Assembly: GCF_023278565.1 (NCBI RefSeq)
Contig: NC_064672.1
Coordinates: 1,984,001 to 2,048,000, forward strand
Length of the DNA stretch: 64,000 nt
Direction: 5' to 3'
Source: Colletotrichum lupini
Taxonomy: Eukaryota > Ascomycota > Sordariomycetes > Glomerellales > Glomerellaceae
The notes below the pieces were generated by a model, which saw nothing but the letters and a program-made list of their open reading frames with translations, ran no database searches and was not told where the DNA came from. Both the position numbers and the translations under genes were made by a program. How positions within the stretch are numbered: the first letter of the stretch is position 1; every line of letters begins with the position of its first letter. This document shows, piece by piece, positions 12,501 through 24,396 of this stretch.

Positions 12501-12600
12501 AGAGTGAGGCGCGACGCGCAACAGCTTAGGTAGCTGGCCGAGTCGATTGAATGTTCTCGGACACTGAGAAATGGGTTGGCTCGCATGCTTGGTAGAGACA
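9521..12600. other. Intergenic region, no convincing gene
   Basis: About 3 kb of balanced composition with only short, overlapping open frames on all strands. None has a recognisable domain, good start context or consistent exon chain. I see no tRNA, rRNA or transposon ends. Confidence 0.35.
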
Positions 12601-14821
12601 CGCTGACGGATGGGAAAAAGCAAGGATATTTGTTTGCCTGCAGCGGGCATCTGTGCCCATTTCACTAGTTTTTGCTCGTCTTTTCTCTACTCGACTGGTC
12701 TGAATTCATGGTCTGATGTCTTTCTTTTGAAGCATTGGATCGTAGAGGAGGCGCATCTTCTCTTGCCTGTGCTTGCGCTTGTTCAGTTGAGGTTCTTACA
12801 CCATTGTAACTCACTCACATCTCACCTTCATCCTGAGACTCACTCTCACTCTCACTCTCATACGGCCCAACCAATCCAGCCACCTCGCCTGATATTTCCC
12901 ATTTCTTTTCCGTTACCTTCAAGATCCAACCAGCTTCATCACCAACACCAACGAATACATCACCAAATAATCAACGCGCATCATCTCGTCCTCCAACGGC
13001 ATTCGCTCGACCGTTCCCCCACCGCGATCCTTGCACCTATTGGTCTTTTGCTCGGCTGCGCATCTCCTCCCTGTGTCCAACCATCGCGTCTGGCCCATCA
13101 CATCCCACCTCATCCCACTCTTCTCCTGCAAGGGTCTGCGGTCTCCCACATCTTGTCACTCGCTTTGCTGCCCATTGGCGAAGAATTCAACCTTGGAATT
13201 GCTGCCTTTTGACTCCCCGCGTGCCTGCAGTTGGTCCCGTCACATCCACACAGTTCCACACCCTTAAGCCCCCTGCAGCTACCCTCGTCACTTTTGTTCC
13301 GTTGCATCAGACGCCCTTCCCCTTCCTTCTCCTGCGTGTGCGTATTCCCGTCACCCAAGGTTCCCTTTGCGCCGCCAGCCGTGTGTGTCTCTTTCTTCTT
13401 CCGACTCGCGGCCGATCAGTTGCAGTAGAGAGAGGGCACAGAAAGAAATGTGCTACCTGCTCCGTCATCCTCGCCATTCTACATTTCCTCTCCCACGAAC
13501 TGTCAACGCCAGATTCTATGTGCGAGGGTCACCACAACAACTGCCACCACTATCATCAGTCATCTTGACCAAGAAACGAACCCCGTCGTCATCTTCGCAT
13601 CGCTAAACTTCAATTGCCAACAGAACACCCCCAAGATAACCCTGTCGATCGGTCGCTATCTGCTCCCTGGACCTCCCAAGGGTCTCTTTTCGGAGCCTGG
13701 TCCTCTAGGTGTCTAGCTGCTTTTCCACCATTATCGACCAGGTCGCCTATCGTTTCTTAGACGACACCAACATCGTTGTCCATCGCAACACCAGCATTGC
13801 TCGCGAACACGACATTGACGGTGGCAATTCACTAAAGACCATTCCATCTAGTTGCAAACAATCATCAACATCATCTTAACCACCATCGACATTCACTACT
13901 TCAGCTCAGCTCCAGATACCCAGTATTTCTTTCCTTGCCCTGCGTTCCCAGCCTCTGTCGCCAGCTTGCCTGGGTTCCTGCGACTAGGACCCTCCGTTTG
14001 TCCCACCAAGCACCACGCAATCGAGACATTCCAGTATCGCCGCCCCTCGTCAATTGAGACATTCCTGCGGCATCGCGATACCTAGACATTTGCGCTGCGG
14101 CGATACAACGTCTGCGACACGGCCCAGCCTCCAACGCTGGACCCAACTGCCGATCCGACGTTGTGGGAGACAAAAGACCCGACTCGAGAGTTCGCCCGCT
14201 TGCCCTGCCTTTCCACGTTTGCATCGGTTCATGGCGAGCCATCCGACGTAACGCAAAGCTCCTGTCTAGACGGCCTGTCGGTTCTCCCCTCAGTACCTAC
14301 TCCGTATCGCCCAGGGAAAAGAGTATTACACGGCACTTCCACCACATGCCGCCACCAGCAGTCGCGTAGGCCCAAAGCTGCGGAAACCAGGTCTCGGCCT
14401 GTTCTCTCACAATAGCAGCTCTCTTATACCTTCAAAGCGCATCCACAGCCACGACTCGACGGCTTTGCTACCACTGCAATTTTCCTTTCGCTGCCGCGGC
14501 GTGCCCAGGGATTCCTCTCCTTATTATTCAGTTACCAAGAACGTCGATTGCCCTTCCCGTACTCGTCCCCCCTTCAGCTGCGTTAGCTCGACGCAACTGC
14601 CATTCGCGCTTCTGCACCTCGAACAGGCATCATCCTGATCCTCGACGCCTTGCTGTCGCCCAATTCGGTCACTCACCACTCCAATCCGACTGCCGGCGTG
14701 ATCCTCTGGGCCAAAGAGCCGTCTGATAATACGAATTTCTTGGTCGACTTGCATGCGGGCGATTGTTCTCGTGCAATCGGATCAAGCACAGGACGCCGTA
14801 GTTTCTTTTCACTTAGATACG
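12601..14821 (+). promoter_or_regulatory. Pyrimidine-rich region, possible long 5' leader of the Cnn_1N gene
   Basis: About 2.2 kb rich in C and T on the plus strand, with many CACC, TCATC and CTCC tracts. It runs directly into the start codon at 14822. This strand bias without an open frame is typical of long fungal 5' untranslated leaders. Several upstream ATGs exist, including an in-frame one at 14753 in weak context, so translation could be modulated by upstream ORFs. This is inferred from composition only. Confidence 0.4.
12837..12861 (+). repeat. CACTCT-type microsatellite
   Basis: A short perfect run of the CACTCT hexamer inside the pyrimidine-rich leader. Confidence 0.7.
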
Positions 14822-17618
14822 ATGGACAGTCTTGCGCGGACTCAATCGCGCGACCGCGAGAGGTCACTACCCTCTCCGGTCTACCCACGTCCAACTTCGA
14901 GATCAAGTACAAGTACCAGTGCAACCCGACGGACCCCTCGAAGCGCAAATAGTTCGACTTCACAGTTCGTTACCTCGCCGAGGCCACCTAGTGCTCACCC
15001 TGCCCACAAGTTTCATCACAGCTCTTGCACTCCGTCGATGGTGACCTCTCGGCCTGGATCTGCTGTGTCAAGAGACCGAGTCTCTGACTCTGGAAGGCAG
15101 AGCGCCGCATCCACCTATCTCCAGGATAAACTCCAGAGGAGAAGAGAGGAGGCCGACAGGTTGGCCGCGGTACGGTCAACGCAGGACATGGCCGCCTCCG
15201 TAGAATTACCACCACGGCATGCGCAAAGTTCACCCGTGAAAGGCGAGTCCGTTGATGGACGTCGGCCAAGATCAAGTGGAGGCAATGGAGAATCTACAAA
15301 GAATAAAGGCATGGGCGCCAAGGAGATGGAGGCAGTGAGTAGCCTTGGATCACATCTTTGTACACTACCCTTACTGATAGCTGCCTCGACAGACTGTTTC
15401 CACCTTGCACAAGCAGAACTTTGACCTGAAGCTCGAGCTCTTCCACCGCCGCGAACGACAAAATGCGCTTGAAGAGCGTATCGACGCCCTCGAGTCCGAG
15501 AAAGCACAAATAGACGATGTGAACGACAAGCTACTCGACGAGTTGGAGAAGCGAGACAAGGCTGTGCAGGAGGCGGTCCAGATGATAGTGACTCTTGAGG
15601 CCCAGGTCGAGACGCTATTAAAGGAGCGGGAAATGGTTCGAATGGTCGACGCAGCCGGTTTCCTACCTCCCGACGACCTCGAATCTCGCCTCAGAAGCCC
15701 CACGCCCAAGCCTAGAATAGCGGACCTGGCACGACTTGAAGATGATGCTAAGACGCTCAACCGCATGCCGAGTTTTCTATCGGACTATACCGAAAATACC
15801 GAGAACCTACGAAAAGTCTACCTCAGCTCGCGCGGTAGCCTACTCAGCTTACCGAGGCTCAACACGGAGGCAGTGGATGAGACGGATCCACGTCGTGGTA
15901 ATGGCATGACGAGCCCGAGCCTCAGCGTCCTCAGTGAAAGTTCCTTTGTAAGTGTGTATGGCGAGAAAGAGGACCAGGATCAAACAATTGTGGCCGATGC
16001 AGACGAGCCACACTCTATGGATGGTGCTTTACTACACTCCGCGCCACCTCGAAAGGCTTCGTACGGTAGCGACCAGTCTGGGATACAAAGACCACCGACC
16101 ACCATGTCGACACGATCCAGTCGCCCAAGTAGGTCCAGTTCAACTAGTCGGGCTCCTGGTCCAGGCCAGTTCCAGTCGCTCCACGACATCATCGACCACA
16201 CCTCGCCCCTCCAAAAGCTAGCGAGGCTCGATCATACCTATCTGGACAGTCTGCCCGTTCAAGACTCTTCCCCGATGGCAGGAAGAGGGCAGTCGCAGAA
16301 GCAGACTAAGGCCGCGAAGCGCGAAGCATTGCGGAGAGTGACAACAGATTCACCAGCTTCACACCCCGGCGAAGGGCTTCCTCCGACACCAGACACCATT
16401 TCCACATCAACGCTTCGAAGATTCAAGACGTCGAACGACACGCTCTCGAAGCAGCGAGCTGTGTCGGATCAACATAGCTATCGCTCAGTGTCAAGGGGAA
16501 CGTCCAAGGATGATGAGGGGGATCACGGCGGAGGTGCACGGGTATTCCAACATCCCCCATCCTCTGCATTCACTGGACCCGAAGAGCCAGCCAGTGCCCA
16601 TTACTTCGAGTCCCGGCCGCCTTTGGTCCCTCGCCCCAGGTCGGCAGATGAAACTACGATATCGAATCACAGAGAACTCGACTGGGACTCTGATGGAGAT
16701 TCGATGCACTCCCTCGACTCTAGCCTCGATATTTGGCTACAGCAAGGCAAGGACCCAAAGTACATTGCACAGCAGCGGAGTGAGTCTCCGGACCTATTCA
16801 GCTTTCCTCCGTCCGGCGGATGGAACACAGCTGGCATGTTCGGTTCTTCTGGTGGTGCATTTGAGGTCCCAGGTCTCCCTCCGCCGCAACGTAATACGGC
16901 CGAGGATGCCCTCTTCCAAGACGGGGTTCAGCCCCTGCCTCCGCCGAATAGGAGGTCGAGTTTGGGTGCTAAAACAGGCCAGACCTCGTCAAAGAACATG
17001 CCCATTAACGGCAAACTTCGCAAGTCACCATCTCGAAGCGGATCTAGGCGCAACAGTGTTGATGCGCAAATGATCCAGCTGGCAGAGGCAGTGGCCAACA
17101 GCCCGCAGCATGATTCAAAGACTGGTGCTCGTTCCAAGGACAGCAGCCACTATCCCCCTTCCTCGACTGCCGCGCCCCGTGGGCATCGGTTGAACTTCTT
17201 CAGACGGTCCATCGGAGGTAGCACCGCTCCGAGTCCTGTCCAACATGCGTCACCAGTAGCCGAGCCACCCGCACCAACTGCGCCCCAAGCCCCGATGGGT
17301 GTCCCATCATGGGTGCAGCGAAATCACCCGGGCGAGGAGGACAGGGCCAGCGCGACACCGCCTCCCATTTTGCGAAACCCTCGTCCGGCTCGTTCTGGCA
17401 GCTTTGACGAGGGTGCGCCTGTGTATGATCACGGCCCTACAGCCCCGACTACACCTATGGCAAACCATGCCCCGAACACGCCGAACGCAAATGGAACGCC
17501 TGGCTCCACAGAGACCACACCCACGAGCAACTCTGCGAGTGGTGGCGCACCCTTGCACAAGCGGAAATGGTTACCTGGCTTTGGTCGGGCGAGCAGTCTA
17601 CGGAATCGTGCTGGCTGA
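14822..17618 (+). CDS. Centrosomin N-terminal motif (Cnn_1N) protein, probable microtubule-organising factor
   Basis: A protein of about 912 residues. Exons 14822-15334 and 15393-17618 are joined in phase 0 (GTGAGT donor, CGACAG acceptor after CTGAT). The splice reconstitutes a Cnn_1N motif, TVSTLHKQNFDLKLELFHR, followed by a coiled coil to about residue 250. Centrosomin-family proteins in fungi (Mto1, ApsB and relatives) recruit gamma-tubulin complexes to microtubule-organising centres. N-terminal and C-terminal parts are long, disordered and Ser/Pro/Arg-rich, ending in a basic tail. I chose ATG 14822 (A at -3, G at +4) over in-frame ATG 14753, which has poor context. This looks like a conserved housekeeping gene, not part of a cluster. 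Confidence 0.85.
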
Positions 17619-18062
17619 GGAATCTGGCAAGCCAATTGCCGCCAGGAACTGGTGAGGGCAAGAGCGGAGCCGGCGGTCCAGGAGATCTGCCAATAAGGGG
17701 AATCTGGCCCAATGTAGCATATTTGGCCCCTTCAATGGGCTTGTTGTAATACCTTTGCCTCATACGTCCCTAAAGTGTGGCAAGTGGATGACGTGTTGTA
17801 CGATGAGGACGAACCAACCAGGCCATGATCTGGAATTTCAGTTGAAACCCGCCGAGAGTTTTCGAAATCTGTCGGGAACGGGTGGGATGGCGTTGAATAG
17901 CTACAAGCGGAAAAGCACGGCGCTGTACTTCAGTCTATGGAAGACAGTGCTTTGAGGGTATCGATTCATCAAAAATAGAACTTGAATTATCCTTTTCCTG
18001 GAATCATATGTCTGCGCCTCTCTTGTGACTCTGAATGATATCACCCCATCTCCTAGTTACTT
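17619..18062. other. Convergent intergenic region
   Basis: 444 bp between the 3' ends of the Cnn_1N gene and the P450. No gene or repeat is apparent. Confidence 0.4.
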
Positions 18063-20367
18063 TCACCGCCGCGTCCACCGCAGCCGTACATCCTTGGGAC
18101 GATTCATCTGCAGTGTCAGCCTGGGCTGGCTGTCCTGCGTCAAGTCCAATAGTCTCTGTCTAGCCTGTGCTGCTGCTACCTCGGGTGTTGTTTTTGCTTG
18201 AGTATTGCCGCTTTCATCGACTTCAGGGACTGGCTCAACGGTGCATTTGTGAAAGAGCGTCGCGAGGACGGTGACGAATTCGACTTGGGCCATTTTTTGG
18301 CCCGGGCAGGTGCGGGGGCCTGAGGACCAGGGGAGGAATGTGCCGCGGGGGGGTTGGATGTGAGGAGGTTGTGGTGAGGATGATGATGGTGATGGCTGGG
18401 GTGAGGTGAGCCATCGGGTTGGGGTGAAGGATAGGGCGTCGGGGCCCCAGGTTTTGGGGGAGGTGTGGAGGGCTACTGTGTTTATGTAGACTGTGCAAGG
18501 AGGGAATGTGTATGAGGAGGTAGTTGTGGATGATGGTAGGGTTGATGTTGAGGTTGAGGAGGATTGGAGGGTTGTTGACGTTGGGATTTGGCTTGGGAGA
18601 GTTTGGGTTGTTATGTTTGAGCGCATTAGATGGGTTAGAGGCGGAAAGAGGCGGAGGGTTTCGAACTTGGGATTCTGTCAGTCTGGATCTTGTCGTATCA
18701 TACGTGTATGTCTTCCCGTGGAGAGGGAGATCTAGTTATCTAACAAGGGGAGATGGGATAGGATGGAAGCCGCCTTCACTCAAACATGTGTGGGAAGAGA
18801 GACAGACATAGCGAGTGACGAGCAGGAAGGGAAGTTGAAAGACTCACCATGACAGCGAGACATCGCGTCAGTTTGGGAAAGACGACGCTGTAGTCCGGCA
18901 GTTCTCGACCCTCCTGCTCCGGCGAGGACGATGTTGATGGCGTGGGAGGGCCCAGAACGACATCGAGCTCGGCCTGGATCCAGGCTTGCCACTCTGGGTA
19001 CGCTGCGAGGAGGGTGACGGCGTATGCTAGGGTATTTGCCGTCGTGTCGAAGCCTGCGGCGGTGAAGATGAAGAGGTTGCCTGCGATTTCTTCTTCTGTG
19101 AGGTATGATTTGGGGTTGCTGTTGCCAGCGGTGGCGGTAGCGCTCTTCTCGGCGGGAACGGCACGGCTCTTTTCTTGGTCTGAAAGGCGGACGAGCATGC
19201 TCATGATCGTATCCGTCTTTCCCACCGTCGCCGTGGTCAATAACTCGTCAGAAGGACTGTTCAGAGATGATACCTCAGCCAACCGCCGCCTCTCCCGATC
19301 AAGCATATCCACCGTCAGACCAGGTAATCTATGCAACGCCGCGCCCAACGTCTGAACCACGTTGGACATGAAAGGCAGCCGCAGGATGCGGATGGGGATG
19401 AAGGCGGCGAGGTCGAGGAGTTCCGTGCAGAGAGAGATTGCGTCGACGTAGGACATTGGTGCCGAGGGGTCGCCGGGGAGAGGGGTGATGGCGAAGGGTT
19501 TGTTGTCGCCGTAGGCTATCTTGGTGAGGACGTTGATTGCGATTGTGCGCAGGCCTTGGATTGTGGTTGATGTTGTTGCTGTTGCTGTGGTCATACTGGG
19601 AGTGCTGGTGGAAGGGGATGAGAGAATGTTGTTGACGAAGGACTCTGCTTGTTTTGCTGTGGCTTTGTAGACTTCTGGGCTGATGCGTTCGTTCAAGACG
19701 GGGGCTACGACGCGTCTTTGGCGAGACCAGGACTCGCCGTTGGACTGAAAGATAGAGAATGTTGTCAGCTTGAGATTCTTTGCACTGTGAATGAAGCGAT
19801 AAACTCGGCATAACTGCATCCCAAACTGTTGAGATCATAACATAGGGGCTTGAGACTGCGAGTCGGTTTGTGAAAGGCACTCAACGTACAGTCAGGATAT
19901 TAGAACCCAAGAAGCCCATGACCTTGCACACGATATCCGGCTGAACAAACTCCCGCCGCCCGTTCAAGATGGCGTGCGCCATGGTCGGGTCGGCGCATAT
20001 GAGCTGGTTGAGACCCGTGGTGACGAGCATGAATGCCGGACCGACGCGGTCGTGAACGGAGGACTTGTCGCGAAACTCTCAGCCTACGACGGTGAGTTCT
20101 ACGGTGGCGGAGAAGGTTGGCGGGAGGAGGCGTTTGAGAAGAGGGCGGAAGGGGACGGAGAGCACCACGTGGATAGGCTTGAGGTGTGTCAGATGAGAAC
20201 TTGTCGTTCGAGATGTCGTGGAAGCTTACGTTTTCTGGGTCATATGGGCATATTATGATTGGCAAGCCTACGGTCAGAGCCGATCTGTAGTTTGTGTATA
20301 GAGCCCAAATTTGAGAAGCGATCCAGAGGATTGGGAGGGCGATGAGCCCGGTGAGGATTGGCCCCAT
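18063..20367 (-). pseudogene. Cytochrome P450 with one in-frame TGA (probably inactivated)
   Basis: Exons on the minus strand: 20367-20230, 20177-19890, 19744-18848 and 18665-18063 (the last acceptor could instead give 18674). Together they encode about 640 residues. Visible P450 marks are an N-terminal membrane anchor (ILTGLIALPILWIASQIW), the I-helix AGFDTT, the K-helix ETLR in KFETLRLFPP, and the haem loop FLPWSSGPRTCPG with the cysteine ligand. Codon 79 (20081-20079) is TGA, in a stretch (TVVG-stop-EFRDK) where related P450s have Trp; TGG to TGA is a single G-to-A change. No intron of sensible length removes it. All other exons stay open, so inactivation is recent, or it is a sequencing error. 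An atypical AAG acceptor is used at 20178. ORF start MSAPRLN upstream is TTG, not ATG. Confidence 0.82.
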
Positions 20368-21406
20368 CGCGGCGGTGTCGTGAGACGGACTTGACGATGT
20401 TTTTGTGAATTTTGAATCAAGATTGTGAGTGAGAGTGAAATTCAGCCGTGGTGCTGACAATGGAATGAGTTTGAATGGATGAGGGGCAAGGGGCTAGTCC
20501 CATCACGTGTAAGGTACGCTACGATATGCACGATCCTTCAGACGCAATCCTTCAGGCAAAAGAGAGATTAGACGATAACCTGCGAAACGGTGACATAACG
20601 TAAGCTGGATTTGACATGGTTTGGCTTGGTGGCAGCTTCTGCGTTTCAAGACGGACCAAATTTCAATGGAAAAGCCTTGGTAAACATAAATGTTACTGAG
20701 TTTCAAGGGAATGAGAGACAAAGAGCGACGGTGAATCGTTGGGCTGCTGAAGTTTCGAGGCCATCTCGAGTGAGGTGGAAGTTTCGAAGCGACAATTGAA
20801 AACAGACAATGCTCAAGTGGATGGCTCTGGGGATCTCGAACTAGTCAGAACACTCAGGCGCCGATGCTTCGTCCTAAGGTTGATATGAACGATTCATCTT
20901 AAACCCGTTCAACTTGGGCCGATCGGTACCGGGTTTGGATTCGCCTCTAACCTTCGGCCCGGTGAACGCAAATTGCCCCGACTCACCCCACTCCGGCGCG
21001 GGATTTATGGGGCGTGACGGGGGATTGACGCCGTGCGGAACAGCGCAGGCCCGTTGGCCTGAGAAGGCATTCGATTTCATCTTGGAGTGATGAAGTACAA
21101 GAAGGGCAAAGTCGCGAGACCGATCGCCCTCATTCTGTTTACTTCCGGCTGTTGACGTGGCTGGTGGGCTCACGGCTCAGTGAGCTAGTCTTCTTTGGCG
21201 TTGAGTAAGCAGGAAAAAGGAAAACTCCTCAGTGTTGTGGCTTTTTCACACATTCAGCCTCAGATCGCCCAACCACAGCCTCGGGTATCTACTTCGACCA
21301 CTCCAATTGAGCTACCTCAGTCCTTGTTCTTGTACCAGAGATCGAAGGAGGAATATTTTCGCTCATTGACGACGCTGCCAGCGCAGAAAATCCTGTGCAG
21401 GTCACG
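20368..21406. promoter_or_regulatory. Divergent intergenic region between P450 and membrane protein
   Basis: 1,039 bp separate two gene starts pointing outward. No believable gene or repeat was found. It presumably holds both promoters. Confidence 0.35.
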
Positions 21407-22624
21407 ATGTCCGATCCCTCACTTCCTCGCCAGCGACCGCCGGAGAGGTCAGACGCGCTTTTCTTCAACCCTTCGCAAACAGTATCTGATCATACAAGAC
21501 CACCGCAGAAACAGCTTTCTACAATAACCGCCCAGCATGGAAGTCTAAGAGCTACCGACAGGCCTCTCTCCGATGACCCATTCGCTCTGATCCCAGCCGC
21601 ATCCTACAGCGCGCTGGCACAGCTCTACCAACTTGTACGGCTTTGTATAGGCGATCAGTCCCAGATCGCGCGTCTCCTTTCACACTTGCGACAACCGGGC
21701 CTTGCACCAGCAGCTACGGCACTGGTTGGCGGTGGATACGCGCGTAGCTTCGCGGTCGTGGTGTTTGCTGTGCTGGTGAACCACGTTAGGAGGATGCTCG
21801 CGCCCGCGCTGGGCGTGGGCGCGTTCGGGGGCCCCATCGCGACTCTGAAACTCGCTGTAGGCAGTCCAGCGCTTTTTCTCAAGGAGGAGATTGAGGTTGG
21901 CTTCTTCGGAAGGGTGTTCACCCGGGAAGGGGCATCGAAGCTTCTCGGAGATGTGATTGGAACTGTCATTTTTCAGCGTGTCTTGATCCACTCTGCCTCG
22001 GAACTGGACCCGATCAATAGAGCCACCAATTTCAGGCCAGAGAATCCAAATACAAGCAGGAGAGGGACAGGTGTAGATGATATTCGGGTTAGGGCGATCG
22101 AGAAGCGGAAGACTGCCGCGCTTGTCGTCTATCTGGTCTGGATTCTAGGATGTGCTGAGTATCTCCACGCGAGAGTGGCTCATGTTGTGGCCGTCGGCAT
22201 TGCATATTCCAAGCTCTTGCGGGGCGGACTACTACACAAACAGGCTTTACGGGAGGTCCTTCTTCCCTTCACGTCGCCCTACTCTTCGTCGCTCATTAAA
22301 TGTCTTGGGGAGGGTCTTAGCGTCGTTGGGTTTCATCTCGAGCTAGTATGCTCCATTGCCTGGGGCCTCTATCCTCTACTTAGACTCGCCACAGGCTCTA
22401 CGCTCAGGATGGATCCGAGGAAGAGCAGACCTGAACTGGCGATGTTGATTGCTGCTTGGGCATGGGGAACTGGGTACGTGACGAGGTACTCGAATAAGTA
22501 CTACATCGGTCTGGAGATCAGCGGACTCCTGCTCGTAATGTGGTGGATTTTCGCTTATGGCATACTCCTTAGCCTATATATTCGCGATCTCAAGCTTAGG
22601 CATGGTGCTCGAGAGCTTAGCTGA
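21407..22624 (+). CDS. Hypothetical multi-pass membrane protein
   Basis: An uninterrupted 405-residue frame starting at ATG 21407 (MSDPSLPRQR); the slightly longer frame begins with GTG. The first 70 residues are polar and probably disordered. Hydrophobic helices follow at roughly residues 110-135, 225-260, 300-330 and 350-395 (for example GLLLVMWWIFAYGILLSLY), suggesting four or more membrane spans. A charged loop of about 40 residues lies mid-protein. I do not recognise a named family and assign no function. Steady codon use over the whole length and consistent hydropathy argue that it is real. Confidence 0.65.
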   Translation: MSDPSLPRQRPPERSDALFFNPSQTVSDHTRPPQKQLSTITAQHGSLRATDRPLSDDPFALIPAASYSALAQLYQLVRLCIGDQSQIARLLSHLRQPGLAPAATALVGGGYARSFAVVVFAVLVNHVRRMLAPALGVGAFGGPIATLKLAVGSPALFLKEEIEVGFFGRVFTREGASKLLGDVIGTVIFQRVLIHSASELDPINRATNFRPENPNTSRRGTGVDDIRVRAIEKRKTAALVVYLVWILGCAEYLHARVAHVVAVGIAYSKLLRGGLLHKQALREVLLPFTSPYSSSLIKCLGEGLSVVGFHLELVCSIAWGLYPLLRLATGSTLRMDPRKSRPELAMLIAAWAWGTGYVTRYSNKYYIGLEISGLLLVMWWIFAYGILLSLYIRDLKLRHGARELS

Positions 22625-23059
22625 TAGAGGTAGAAGTCTTTCATGTCTATCATCTCCCGTCCCGGAGGCCTCAAACGACAAGGCAAATTGCAAGTATTCA
22701 GGAGGACCCAACATCAAACGTGTTGCCTCTCTTGAACATCTTTCACATTCTTACGGTCTCCCTAAGCCACTTCTGTCACCAGCCACATTTGATACGAGCT
22801 TATGACAGGGCTCTGAAGTCGAATTCATGAGTTGCTAGCTCGATTGTGGGGCTGTTATGGGATACTTCAGCTTGCAATCAATGCCTTATTACCTGATGCT
22901 GCAGGCTTCAGAACTAAGCTGACAGGTTGTTGAAGAGATTCAGACCTGAATTGGGACTTGGAATGATCATGAGGTCCTTATTTTATAACATGCAGAAGGT
23001 ATTTAAAACGTATCACCCACTTATCTCTTCTTTCAAGCCACCAAACATATAGCTCAAGG
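22625..23059. other. Convergent intergenic region
   Basis: 435 bp between convergent gene ends. Nothing recognisable is present. Confidence 0.35.
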
Positions 23060-24396
23060 TCAGGTACTGTAAGAGTGAAGTAATCCGCCGCAAAATAGTG
23101 TGAATGCGAGAGCAAATCCGCCAATCGCAAACCCTCCTTGAACATCACTCTTGACTAACGTCCATGTAACCGATATCGCGAGACAAAGAAGGAATCCAGC
23201 ACAGCCGAACATGAATACATAGAGTTCGTTCGGCGTCTCCACGAACTGCATACCCCATCCATCGGAACTCCCTTTAACTGGACAAGGTTGTAATCTTTCT
23301 CTCATCTTCCGAGGTATCCTTTTGAAAAGTACCGGAAAAATATCAGCATGATCAGGATTTTCAACCAAATGCATCATGAGATTGACTCCGATTGGCGGCT
23401 CAGTATCTGCTGTTTCATGATCGAAATCTGGTCCAATGGACAGAAAGGAAGACCGAGAAATATTGACCAATTGGGTGCGGAAGAGTCCAAACTGAGTTCA
23501 GTCAAGGGTCGTGTTAGTGTCAGGTCTTAATGGAAAGCGCATCTTGAGTTGAATACTTAGAGGCTATGTGGGTTGAGAAGGGGTCAAAGTATCATACCTT
23601 GAAAATTCCAATGACTTTGACTCTCCTAAGACAACTCCAACGACTTTGGGCTCGATATGTCTCGTAGGACGCGCGCAGCAAGTGGAAGAAGTTTTGGTCA
23701 GATCGAATATCGCACACATCAGGCTGATCAGCCTTTGTACCCCATCTCATGAAGGGAATACATAAAAGCACGAAGCTATGACGAAATACCGATGGCCTTC
23801 CCACTTGCTTCCGAGACGATTTGCAGAGATCAGGGTCCTTTCCATTCGAGCTGAGGACTTCATGATGCTGAGGAAGATTCTGTCGGGGATTGACATTCGC
23901 CCCGTTTTCAAACCAGCCGCCTATGCTATTGAAGATCAGAGTCCCGGAAGCATCTTGAGCTTTAGAGTTCTGTTCTGGAGTAACAGAGATTGGCTCAGAT
24001 TGTCTCAAAGACACTCCGGAGTAGCGAATAAGAAGGCTTTTGAGACGCCGAAAGCCGCCAGGCTTCTTTTCTATGTAGCTGTCCGCCACAACCTTTCCGC
24101 AATGAGGCTACGATAGTGAACGGGCCAGTCAGCTTATTGATGTGATAGGAGAAAACTTTTAACATGTCATGCAGTCGTTCAGTTCATTCACAGGTAGCTC
24201 AACTCACACAAAGCCACTCGACCTGCTTTCCCGCGGAGACTAATAGCTGCTTCTTCGAAAATGATCGGTAAATGCATACAATGCCTTTTCGCAAGAGAGC
24301 AGGGAACCTCTTGTAGGGCACTTGTAGTCTTGTGGCATGGGTACTACGGGTTGAGTCGATGATTCTTTTCTTCAAAACTCTCTTGAGTTTCCCAGG
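23060..24396 (-). CDS. Conserved fungal protein of unknown function with C-terminal membrane pair; 5' end unresolved
   Basis: Three linked exons are well supported: 24396-24208, 24107-23598 and 23491-23060, all phase 0, with donors GTGAGT and GTATGA. They encode a chain running from YKRFPALLRKGIVCIYR through a CX2C pair created at a splice (WLC/PHCGK), then IPFMRWGTKADQPDVCD and a C-terminal domain with two hydrophobic helices (YVFMFGCAGFLLCLAISV and GGFAIGGFALAFTLFCGG). I recall similar unnamed proteins from other ascomycete genomes but know no function. Upstream, coding-like sequence continues in other frames (near 24400-24470 and 24500-24620) without a clean ATG start. The gene is therefore either missing an exon in my model or 5'-frameshifted. 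Confidence 0.55.
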
